A stretch of DNA of 64,000 bases from Nitrospiraceae bacterium (GTDB lineage: Bacteria > Nitrospirota > Nitrospiria > Nitrospirales > Nitrospiraceae): NCBI GenBank assembly GCA_019637075.1, contig JAHBWI010000005.1, forward strand, positions 124,001 through 188,000. The letters are read 5' to 3'. Below, one piece after another: positions 25,834 through 33,465 of this stretch. Every line of letters starts with the position of its first letter. Position 1 is the stretch's first letter. The notes beneath the pieces were generated by a model. The model was not told where the DNA came from. It was given only the letters and a program-made list of their open reading frames with translations, and ran no database searches. The position numbers were made by a program, and so were the translations under genes.

Positions 25834-28171
25834 GATGTGCTTCGCGGTAGTATTCCTGCTGCATGTAATACGGCGTGGTATGCGCGTCAAGTCCGTTCAG
25901 TATGATCCCGACGTTAGTCGTATCTCCTATCGCCTTTAAGGCCTTCTGGACCACATCCCGTCCCGTCACACCGGCCTTCACTACATAGGCAAGCACATCG
26001 GCCAAACTCCCCAGGACGTGGATATCGGCAAGAGGGAGCACCGGCGGTGCATCAATGATTACGTAATCAAACTTTTCCTTCAATTCCATTACCAAGTCCG
26101 CCAACTCATGCATTTTCGACAACGCAAGAGGATTGTCAGCCACGGAACCAGCGGTCAGAATCCAGGGGCCCGCCTCCCCAATCCGCTGGATACAATCCTC
26201 GACTGTCTTGGTGCCACGAAGAACCTCTGCTAAGCCAGGCTGTTGCCACACGCCAGCATAGATATGTTGCATCGGTCGCTTCAAGTCACAATCGATGACG
26301 ATGGTTCGACGGTCAAGATCTTTTGCCAGCACATAACCAAGATTGAGCGCTGTGGACGACTTACCCTCGCCCATGACGGCACTAGTGACAACTACTGCCG
26401 TGCTTTTCCGATCACCGACCATTAACTCTAACCGCGTTGCCGCGACTCGATACTGTTCTGCGACAAAAGAAAGTGGGCGCCACATAGAAACCAGTTCCAA
26501 ACCAGGCGCAGGGCTGTGTAAGTTCCCAGGCTGAGGCCGCTGGCGTGCCATTCCTACCACTGGCACCCCTCCGCTCACTGCAATCTCGCGGTCTTCCGTG
26601 TCTGCGCCGGAAGGAAGAAGCTGAGTTGCTCTTGACTTGTGAGACAGGGTTCGCACCGTCTGCATAGTCCCACCAAATGCCGTCTCATATAATGGAACGG
26701 AGGCGATTACGGGTAAGCCGAGTGTGACTTCCACTTCCTCGGCAGATCGGAAACCTCTGCCCATTAACTCAAGACCTATCGCTCCGCCAAAACCAACCGC
26801 ACATCCAACGACGAGGCCAGCAAGCATAATGAGGGGAATATTGGGAACAACAGGGACAATTGGGGTATAAGCAGGGTCCACCACGCTGAACTTCGCACCC
26901 TTTCGTCCACGCGCCATGTTTTTTGCCATACCCGCGCTCAATTTCTTATCGAGCAAAGATTGATAGTTCTTCTGCAAGTTTTCATAATCACGCTCGAGAG
27001 TTTTCAGGCGTTGCTCACGTTCCGGTGTACGCTCAACCCTTCGCTCGTACTGCGAACGTTCAGCCACGATCTGAGACTGATGTCGCTTGACCGCTTCTAG
27101 TTCGATTACAAGTTCCTCTCGCTGGCGCAACTGTTCAGCATGATAGGGGTCAATGGCCTTCTTCTTCGTCCGTTTTGTCCCACCCGTATCCTCCTGCTCA
27201 TCCGATTCCGGAAGAAGATCCCGATACTGTGCCGTGGTCATCTCCTTGAGCTTTTTCAACTCTTCTTTGATTTGAACGAGATCCGGATAAGTGTCTTTGT
27301 ACATCGACGAAAGCTCAACCATTCGTCGCTCGAGGTCCTTAATCCTAGCAAGCCTTGGATCCTTGTTTTTTTTAGTTGTTCCGGAGATTCCAGGGACATC
27401 ACTCGCCTCTCCGGTTTCCTCATAGTCTCGAATCGCCTTGTCCAATTGAATCAACCTGCTTGATAAGGTCTGGGCAAGATCGCTTTGTGACTTCATATCG
27501 TCTTGAAGACGATCCAGCTTGTGCAAATTGGCATCAATCTGCTGAGGGAGTTCCCCAAGATGCTGCTGCTTAAACTCAGAAATAACCTTCTCTTTAGCCT
27601 CAAGATCCGACTTTGCTCTTTTTAATTCCTGTTCCAAAAATTCTTCTGCGGCCTCAACACCCCGCTCGCGATCCTTCAAGGTCTCCTCTATGAACAGATC
27701 GCCCAACTTTCCGGCTACATCGCGAGCCATAATCGGGTCTTCGCTCAGAAACGATAGGACAATAAACAGCTTGTCCTTGGTCGGCTCTACCTTGATAGAT
27801 CCTCGCATAGCCCTAATGGCATTCTCAGATTCCGACGACTCGGGGCGTTCCTTTTCATACCCATACAACCCGAATTCTCCAGCAATCGCCCCGAGTGTTT
27901 TCCGACCCATGACAAACTGTCGAACCTCCATCACTCTGTCATCCAGAGAAGGGACGTATGCCCCTCCAGCGGGATTAGGGCCGCTGACGATTGATTCCTC
28001 TATCTTTGCCCCCTCGAACCACATCTTTACGCCAGACATATATGTCTTGGGCATCAAAGCACAAACTGCGCTTGCGATACTGAGCGAGATGAGGATCGCG
28101 GACACCACCAACCATTTCCGGCTAACAATGGAACGCCAGTAGTCTTCCGGAGACAAAGTACGTGTGTTCAT
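25817..28171 (-). CDS. Wzz-type chain-length protein fused to BY-kinase
   Basis: The 784-residue protein has two transmembrane segments (residues 17-35 and about 450-475) bracketing a periplasmic coiled coil of some 400 residues. NIPLIMLAGLVVGCAVGFG is the second helix. The C-terminal cytoplasmic kinase shows SAVMGEGKSSTALNLG (Walker A), TIVIDCDLKRP (Walker A') and YVIIDAPPVLPLADI (Walker B). The tail has a tyrosine cluster (YYMQQEYYRE) for autophosphorylation. It controls export and length of the exopolysaccharide with the Wza-like proteins. Its ATG overlaps the barrel gene stop by 4 bp. Confidence 0.93.
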   Translation of the reverse strand: MNTRTLSPEDYWRSIVSRKWLVVSAILISLSIASAVCALMPKTYMSGVKMWFEGAKIEESIVSGPNPAGGAYVPSLDDRVMEVRQFVMGRKTLGAIAGEFGLYGYEKERPESSESENAIRAMRGSIKVEPTKDKLFIVLSFLSEDPIMARDVAGKLGDLFIEETLKDRERGVEAAEEFLEQELKRAKSDLEAKEKVISEFKQQHLGELPQQIDANLHKLDRLQDDMKSQSDLAQTLSSRLIQLDKAIRDYEETGEASDVPGISGTTKKNKDPRLARIKDLERRMVELSSMYKDTYPDLVQIKEELKKLKEMTTAQYRDLLPESDEQEDTGGTKRTKKKAIDPYHAEQLRQREELVIELEAVKRHQSQIVAERSQYERRVERTPEREQRLKTLERDYENLQKNYQSLLDKKLSAGMAKNMARGRKGAKFSVVDPAYTPIVPVVPNIPLIMLAGLVVGCAVGFGGAIGLELMGRGFRSAEEVEVTLGLPVIASVPLYETAFGGTMQTVRTLSHKSRATQLLPSGADTEDREIAVSGGVPVVGMARQRPQPGNLHSPAPGLELVSMWRPLSFVAEQYRVAATRLELMVGDRKSTAVVVTSAVMGEGKSSTALNLGYVLAKDLDRRTIVIDCDLKRPMQHIYAGVWQQPGLAEVLRGTKTVEDCIQRIGEAGPWILTAGSVADNPLALSKMHELADLVMELKEKFDYVIIDAPPVLPLADIHVLGSLADVLAYVVKAGVTGRDVVQKALKAIGDTTNVGIILNGLDAHTTPYYMQQEYYREAHHEQLK

Positions 28172-29763
28172 TTCTTTAGGTCCACTCCTCCAGGACTGTT
28201 TGTTCCTGATCCGCTTCCAGCACCAGACGACTCAGAAGACGCCCCTTCCCAAAACGCTCCAGACCGAAAGAAATCACCACGAGGTGCGTACGCGTAAGTA
28301 AGACCTAATAGAACAACCTGCTTAGAAAAGCTGAGGTCACCAGCACCCACCGCTGTCACATTGTTATCAAATTGCAGCCACCGATGAGTCAGGAATGCAG
28401 TGAATGTGGGGGTAATGAGATAGTTCAACCCCACTGTCGTTCCATAGCTATTGAATGTAGTTCCAACCGTATCAGCCGTAAAGCTACTATGTGCGAAGTT
28501 AAACCCGGCTTGGGCTGTCAATCGATCGGTAATACCTGCCGCACTTGTGAGCGCGACCAAGTGAGTATAAATCGGACCTGCCGTCTGTACGAAACTGGGA
28601 TACACACCAAGATTGTAGCCCAGTGTCACACGATAAGACCCCGGCGCGGCAATCCCACCTGGCATATTCATCCCCGGCAGGATTGGCAAAAACCCTCCAC
28701 TCATTGCACCAGACGAAGACCCTCCAGTCGCTTCTTGTATCTCGCTTCCCAGTCTCCTCAAAAACGACGACCCTGAAGCATAGGTTACAGTAAAACCACC
28801 CGTTGGCAACATTGTCGCGGGAACCCGTCGCTGCCCACCAACCGCCGTCGCGTCCGGCGTAGGTTCAATCAACTGCAAGCCGCCGTTCACACTGGAACTC
28901 ATTTCTCTCGTCCAGTTCCTCCCCCAACCCAGGGTTCCGGTATGAAAGGTAAAATCTCCAAACGAGGCTTGGGAGGTTTGAGTAAACGTGTATTTGAAGG
29001 AAACCGTATCGGCCCCGGAAATCCGCATGGTGGGTCCGGCGCTGATCGTATGGGTGTGAGTATCAAAGACGGTGTTCACAGCCTGACCGGTGCTCGTAGT
29101 GGTGGGAGCCAGATTACCACCAAAACTTATTTGGGAATAACCATACGAAGTCTGAAAGTCGGTGGTTGGAGATAATGCGTAAGAGGTGGCAGCACCGACA
29201 TTATAAAGACTTGTCCGAATCCGTCGCGTCACTAGTCCGGAATCGATCGGCCCAGTCACACCAATCCCGCCACTACCAAAGGTACCTCCCCCAATTCCTC
29301 CCCCTAATCCGCCCGCTCCAAACGCAGATGCTGAAGGTGTGAATTGATAGGTGCCGTAAATCCGTGCCATCTTCATTCTCGGCAGAACGTTACTGACAGC
29401 CCTGGAAAAATCAATGCCTGCGGCCGCATTGAACCCAAAGTTATCCAACTCTGAATTATTGGCAAATTTCTGGACTACCGCTCCCAGCGACAAGTTCATC
29501 GTGACCTGTGAGCTACGCTGGGAAAGATTTATCTGGGGCGTGATAGTCGTAATAAGGTCATCGGGCTTCTTCCCAGACAATTGCGATTTTGGTGCAAAAA
29601 ACACATTGCTATCGTACTGCTCCAAGATGGATATGGATGGCACCACTCGAACCTGCTGCGCCCATACCTGCTGAACCAGAACGGCGAAGAGGATCACAAT
29701 TGCGAGAGAAGCCCGCCCCCATGCTCGCCCGCCCCATCCATGCCTAAGGCACGACAATGACAT
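28168..29763 (-). CDS. Outer-membrane beta-barrel protein of the exopolysaccharide locus
   Basis: From the ATG at 29763 (AAGG six bases upstream) the 531-residue protein has a positively charged N-terminus and a hydrophobic segment (ASLAIVILFAVLVQQVWAQQ) that reads as a signal peptide. The rest is rich in alternating aromatic and polar strands, with a glycine-rich stretch near residue 150. It resembles the barrel proteins associated with PEP-CTERM/XrtA loci. It may form or assist the outer-membrane exit for the polymer. The extreme C-terminus is a Ser/Gly-rich tail and not a classical aromatic-ending strand. Confidence 0.75.
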   Translation of the reverse strand: MSLSCLRHGWGGRAWGRASLAIVILFAVLVQQVWAQQVRVVPSISILEQYDSNVFFAPKSQLSGKKPDDLITTITPQINLSQRSSQVTMNLSLGAVVQKFANNSELDNFGFNAAAGIDFSRAVSNVLPRMKMARIYGTYQFTPSASAFGAGGLGGGIGGGTFGSGGIGVTGPIDSGLVTRRIRTSLYNVGAATSYALSPTTDFQTSYGYSQISFGGNLAPTTTSTGQAVNTVFDTHTHTISAGPTMRISGADTVSFKYTFTQTSQASFGDFTFHTGTLGWGRNWTREMSSSVNGGLQLIEPTPDATAVGGQRRVPATMLPTGGFTVTYASGSSFLRRLGSEIQEATGGSSSGAMSGGFLPILPGMNMPGGIAAPGSYRVTLGYNLGVYPSFVQTAGPIYTHLVALTSAAGITDRLTAQAGFNFAHSSFTADTVGTTFNSYGTTVGLNYLITPTFTAFLTHRWLQFDNNVTAVGAGDLSFSKQVVLLGLTYAYAPRGDFFRSGAFWEGASSESSGAGSGSGTNSPGGVDLKK

Positions 29764-30376
29764 CACCAGCCTTGAGGAAGAAATTCCCCTCTGAATTCTT
29801 TCCTTGAATGATGTCTTCATAGGGAACAGGGATTTGGATCTGTTTCGGCTGCCCCTGTCCATTGGGAACCACACGTAGCACGTGGATTTTGTTTCGCGAA
29901 GCAAAGGTCGTAAATCCGCCCGCCAAAGATACTCCTTGCAACACGGTGGCGTAGGACTTGAGCGGAACCTTGCCAGGCTTCTGAACTTCTCCCAACACAT
30001 AGACATAGTAACTATTTACCTCTTTGACTTGAACGGAGACGGTCGGATTGGACATGAATTCTGCCAATCCATCCGCGATTCGCTTTGCCAGCACGTTAGC
30101 CGTCATACCAGCGGCCTGGACATCGCCAATAAGCGGCATGGAAATTTTCCCATCCGGCCGGATGATGACCTCACGGGACAATTCCTGGTTTCGCCACACG
30201 TTCACCACCAAAATATCCTCAGGCCCGAGAAGAAACTCATTTGGGGGAATATAAGTGACGTTAAAATCTAATTGTTCGTTGCCAAGCCAGCATCCTGGCA
30301 GAGCAAGGAAAAGTCCCAGGGCAATACATAACCCTCCTCGCGCGACTGTGCAACCGAAAGTTTTCACTTTCCTCAC
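29744..30376 (-). CDS. Polysaccharide export lipoprotein, Wza family
   Basis: The 210-residue protein has a lipoprotein signal ending ALPGC (Cys28-29). A Poly_export domain follows with LGPEDILVVNVWRN and IRPDGKISMPLIGDV, then a SLBB domain with YVYVLGEVQKPGKVPLKS. It would form part of the outer-membrane export channel. It lacks the long C-terminus of E. coli Wza. It is clearly paralogous to the product of the next gene upstream. The frame opens with GTG at 30376; a GTG three codons later has AAGGAG at better spacing and may be the real start. Confidence 0.9.
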   Translation of the reverse strand: MRKVKTFGCTVARGGLCIALGLFLALPGCWLGNEQLDFNVTYIPPNEFLLGPEDILVVNVWRNQELSREVIIRPDGKISMPLIGDVQAAGMTANVLAKRIADGLAEFMSNPTVSVQVKEVNSYYVYVLGEVQKPGKVPLKSYATVLQGVSLAGGFTTFASRNKIHVLRVVPNGQGQPKQIQIPVPYEDIIQGKNSEGNFFLKAGDVIVVP

Positions 30377-30459
30377 TCCTTTTGCTCCTTAGTCCTAAAT
30401 CAAAAATCTAAATCAAACGCTTCGAGGTCGCAACGAACTGACCTCGGCAAATGCAGCTT

Positions 30460-31164
30460 CTATCGAGTAGGCAATACGACCATCGTCTCCGAAGGAACTA
30501 CAATTTGGTCGCCCGGCTTGAGCTCGATGTTTTGATCCGAGCCATCGCGTAGAACAATGTCATCGTAGCTTGCTTTAATCTTATTCAGTCCCTCTCCATC
30601 CTTTCCAAACCGAAACACCACGATCTTATTCCGTGCCGCGACTTGGGTGAACCCACGCGCTATGGTAATGGCCTGCAGAAGCGTGGTCTTGCTCTTAAGA
30701 GGATATTTGCCTGGAGCATTCACTTCTCCCAGCACATAAATCTGATAGCTGTTGACCTCACGCACCACAATTGAAACCGTGGGATTCTCCATATAAGACT
30801 TGAGACGTGACGAAATCTCCTCTGTCAATTGAGCTGCGGTGCGACCGACTGCTGAAACATCGCCGATCAACGGCAGGGAGATTCTCCCGTCGGGTCTCAC
30901 TTGTACCTGCTTCGAGAGATCTGCATTCTTCCAAACTGTAATTTCAAGAACGTCCTCGGGACCAATGATATAGTCGGGGGTCACCGTCAACGAAGACTTC
31001 TCCGCTCCTTCAGGAATCGAGGCATGACGCGGACTTGCCGATGGATTAGAACCAGCCGTCAAAGTAACCCTTGGACTCGACTCCAGAGGATTTGCGCTGA
31101 CGGAGCTCACAAGCATAACCCCGCTCAGCAGGATGGCGCCGCCAAGATTTAGTCTTCCAATCAT
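30460..31164 (-). CDS. Polysaccharide export protein, Wza family, with Sec signal
   Basis: The 234-residue protein has a cleavable signal peptide (AILLSGVMLVSSVSA, residues 10-24) and no lipobox cysteine. The Poly_export domain has IGPEDVLEITVWKN and VRPDGRISLPLIGDV; the SLBB part has YQIYVLGEVNAPGKYPLKS. It is the first gene of the exopolysaccharide locus. The ATG at 31164 has GGAGAAG at good spacing. It and the following lipoprotein are recent-looking tandem paralogues, about half identical by eye, which suggests two different rings or subunits in one export machine. Confidence 0.9.
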   Translation of the reverse strand: MIGRLNLGGAILLSGVMLVSSVSANPLESSPRVTLTAGSNPSASPRHASIPEGAEKSSLTVTPDYIIGPEDVLEITVWKNADLSKQVQVRPDGRISLPLIGDVSAVGRTAAQLTEEISSRLKSYMENPTVSIVVREVNSYQIYVLGEVNAPGKYPLKSKTTLLQAITIARGFTQVAARNKIVVFRFGKDGEGLNKIKASYDDIVLRDGSDQNIELKPGDQIVVPSETMVVLPTR

Positions 31165-31184
31165 GTTGATCTTCTCCCCAAATG

Positions 31185-31199
31185 TGTGATGACGTCACA
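31185..31199. promoter_or_regulatory. CRP/FNR-like palindrome in the leader of the exopolysaccharide locus
   Basis: TGTGA at 31185-31189 and TCACA at 31195-31199 flank five bases, and TGACGTCA inside is itself a palindrome. The spacing is one base shorter than the classic CRP site. It lies about 20 bp upstream of the first wza-family ATG, and a run of six A-T pairs adjoins it. It may be an operator, but the binding protein is unknown. Confidence 0.35.
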
Positions 31200-31228
31200 A
31201 AAAATAGCACGCGGCCAGGCCAGCTCAG

Positions 31229-31606
31229 CTAAAACAGAAACTTCAGTCCAACAAAATACGAGTCACTGTGCTTGGACGAACCAAACGGAACCCTCCTCAT
31301 CCATCGGACTTCGGCAAGCGTTGGCGTCTCAGCCTCGGCAACAGGAGTTGGTACATATACCTTCATGACTTGTTCGAGGGTCGGAGCCGTGTCCATAAGT
31401 AGCAACATACCTCCACTGCTAATGTTCACCGAGAGCGCACGCCCTTGCACAGCTTTGCCCGGCAACTCAGTTGCCAACGTTGTCAGCTCGTAGGGGATCG
31501 GCCGAAGTAGCGTGACCCGCTCACTGTGCTTTTGGTGCGTCGGTGAGATTGGCCATTCCCAATCGGTATGTGCCACGGAGTTGTTTCCCGACTGAAATTC
31601 ACGCAT
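31229..31606 (-). CDS. PilZ domain protein
   Basis: The 125-residue protein has a basic N-terminal segment (SERVTLLRPIPYEL) and then ALSVNISSGGMLLLMD, the SxxG-type PilZ core, followed by EVRWMRRVP. The classical RxxxR motif is not plain, so cyclic-di-GMP binding is likely but not certain. It could tune export or synthesis of the exopolysaccharide encoded downstream. The ATG at 31606 has GGGAGGG nine bases upstream. Only 64 bp separate its stop from the wza-family ATG, so the two may share a transcript. Confidence 0.78.
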   Translation of the reverse strand: MREFQSGNNSVAHTDWEWPISPTHQKHSERVTLLRPIPYELTTLATELPGKAVQGRALSVNISSGGMLLLMDTAPTLEQVMKVYVPTPVAEAETPTLAEVRWMRRVPFGSSKHSDSYFVGLKFLF

Positions 31607-31947
31607 GGCTGAGAACCCTCCCCAGTCCCTAATTCACCCTTATCGTTACCCTTGTACCAATCAAAGTTGGCACATCATCTAAATTTTGTCTAAACCCCAG
31701 GCACACTTCGCTTAAGCCCCCTCAATACCTACTCTCAAATCATTGATTTTCTTGCAATCCAATCGGGATAAGCTATTATCAGCCTTGCCCCTCGGTCCAA
31801 GCGCACACATCTTTGGAGATGGAGATCAATCCTCGGTGGGTGGCCACAGGCCCAAATTGCACAACATATGTGCCACAAGAACAAGTGTCAGTATAGAAGC
31901 ATCCAGGATTACGAACAATACCGATCACGTGGGAACGAGATCCTCGA

Positions 31948-31966
31948 AGGTAGGATTTGACTACCT
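31948..31966. repeat. Inverted repeat AGGTAG-N7-CTACCT
   Basis: The perfect 6-bp arms lie about 100 bp upstream of the LuxR-type start codon. A second, similar element follows 10 bp later. Together they look like paired operator sites. Confidence 0.5.
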
Positions 31967-31976
31967 CGAAAGTGTT

Positions 31977-31993
31977 ATGTAGCATTACTACAT
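31977..31993. repeat. Inverted repeat ATGTAG-N5-CTACAT
   Basis: The perfect 6-bp arms are separated by CATTA. The element shares the GTAG/CTAC core with its neighbour at 31948-31966 and lies 75 bp upstream of the LuxR-type start codon. Confidence 0.5.
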
Positions 31994-32068
31994 GACCTCC
32001 GCTCTCACCTAAGTTACCAGAAAGAGATCGATTGTCTAGCTTGGTCAAGTACTTTAGGAGCACACGCC

Positions 32069-32680
32069 GTGGCTGAAAACGCGATCAATACTCAGGATTC
32101 CGCAGATGGCTTGGTTGACCAACGGGCCGGGGCGGGCATCGTCGTCCTATCCTCATCGATGCAGCTGCTGCACATGAACCGCCAAGCGGCCGAGCTCTCC
32201 AAGCAGATCAATATGGCAGAAAATGGTGGCGTCCCTGCCAAGGCCGCACAAGGAGTGCTGCCATCCGCCCTCACTGAGCTCTGTGCCGAGATCATCAAGG
32301 CCCTCCAGGTCAGAACTGAGGCCAAGGATTGGGAACAGTTCGAGGTAAAACGAGTCGCCGGCAATCCAAACCAACCAGTTCTGCTTCGGGGATTCGGGCT
32401 ACCGGACCGGGGCGGCATTCAGCATGCGCGTCTGGTTGTAACCCTGGAGGAGTTGGGTCGACGCCAACACCTCAATACAGACCAGGCCAAAGAACGATTC
32501 CAACTAACCAATCGCGAACAGTCCGTTGTGGAAAACTTGGCCAAAGGCTGGACCAACAAGGAAATCGCCAACGCCCTTCAGATCACTGAACAAACAGTCA
32601 AAGAACACATCAAACATATTATGAGGAAAACGAACTCAACGACCCGCACCGGCATTCTCGTCCAGGTGTTTAAGTCCTAA
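32069..32680 (+). CDS. LuxR-type transcriptional regulator
   Basis: The 203-residue protein has a C-terminal LuxR helix-turn-helix at about residues 145-203: LTNREQSVVENLAKGWTNKE, then TVKEHIKHIMRKTN. The N-terminal 130 residues include IVVLSSSMQLLHMNRQAAEL, which looks like a degenerate PAS sensor. There is no receiver domain. It starts with GTG at 32069, preceded by AGGAG at nine bases. It is divergent from the PilZ/exopolysaccharide genes and may control them and itself. The signal sensed is unknown. Confidence 0.85.
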   Translation: MAENAINTQDSADGLVDQRAGAGIVVLSSSMQLLHMNRQAAELSKQINMAENGGVPAKAAQGVLPSALTELCAEIIKALQVRTEAKDWEQFEVKRVAGNPNQPVLLRGFGLPDRGGIQHARLVVTLEELGRRQHLNTDQAKERFQLTNREQSVVENLAKGWTNKEIANALQITEQTVKEHIKHIMRKTNSTTRTGILVQVFKS

Positions 32681-32957
32681 TACATCTGACAATCTCAGCA
32701 ACTCCCCTCTCTACCTCGCCCCAGATATTCTGGCTTGGTTGACTGCCATCATCTCTTCTCAAGCAATTGCCTCTGTCGCAAATTCCTCACAGTGAATGAA
32801 ATTAGAGACGATCACACGCATCGCCACACAAAAATAAACATTATAGATCATACAGTTACGATTCTGGTTACTGGCCCAGCCTTTGCTCAACACTTATAGT
32901 TGTTTGCCCCTGTTGGGGACGACCGAGTTGATGGGGAATCTTAGGCGGGTATCAGGG

Positions 32958-33449
32958 ATGAGAACTCCATTCAGACACCAGATTCTGGCGATTGTGGCAG
33001 GCAGTCTCCTCGTATCAGCCTGCCAGTCCGCACCACAGGCTACTTCCAATCGATACAACAATGGCGCGTTCATGGATCTGTGGGGAACCTACACCCATTG
33101 CCTTGCAACCGATCAATTTCTGACGGCAAACCTAGACTCAACGAAGCTCCGCGGCGTCAGTGCAAATGCCTCGGCTCAGACGACATTGGAAACTCTCGTT
33201 CCGACCGCCCTGCGCAAGCACTTGACTCAATCATCCCCTCGTCTGGCCGTTGACCTCCACGCGATGGCGGCCTCATGCAGTCTCCATACGGGTACCCTGG
33301 CTGCATCCGTCGGCGAATTCGATGTGGCCCGCGCACAGTTTCGACAAGTCGTGGCGGCCGAAGGCCAAGGACAAACCCGCTACTACGTGGACCTAGCCCG
33401 CACCAAGCTTGCCGAACTGGAACTAGCGCTCCAAGCCTCAGCCAGGTAA
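32958..33449 (+). CDS. Small putative lipoprotein of unknown function
   Basis: The 163-residue protein begins MRTPFRHQILAIVAGSLLVSAC, a lipoprotein signal with Cys22. The mature part includes FMDLWGTYTHCLATDQF and a C-terminal helical stretch (VGEFDVARAQFRQVVA) that resembles one TPR-like hairpin. I do not recognise the family. An ATG at 32931 is a possible earlier start. The 277 bp before it hold no gene that I can support. It is convergent with glgA, 16 bp apart. Confidence 0.7.
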   Translation: MRTPFRHQILAIVAGSLLVSACQSAPQATSNRYNNGAFMDLWGTYTHCLATDQFLTANLDSTKLRGVSANASAQTTLETLVPTALRKHLTQSSPRLAVDLHAMAASCSLHTGTLAASVGEFDVARAQFRQVVAAEGQGQTRYYVDLARTKLAELELALQASAR

Positions 33450-33465
33450 GTGGAGCCCCCTATCC

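Larger units (their letters stand above)
31607..32068. promoter_or_regulatory. Divergent regulatory region between PilZ and LuxR-type genes
   Basis: These 462 bp separate the leftward PilZ/exopolysaccharide genes from the rightward LuxR-type gene. No coding frame is convincing. The region is AT-richer than the core, and near its right end holds two short inverted repeats (31948-31966 and 31977-31993) that share a GTAG...CTAC core. The strand-specific promoters could not be assigned with confidence. Confidence 0.55.

Noticed and set aside
31779-32063. A 94-codon frame on the minus strand in the PilZ-LuxR gap
   Set aside because: It has no motif and covers the likely operator sites.
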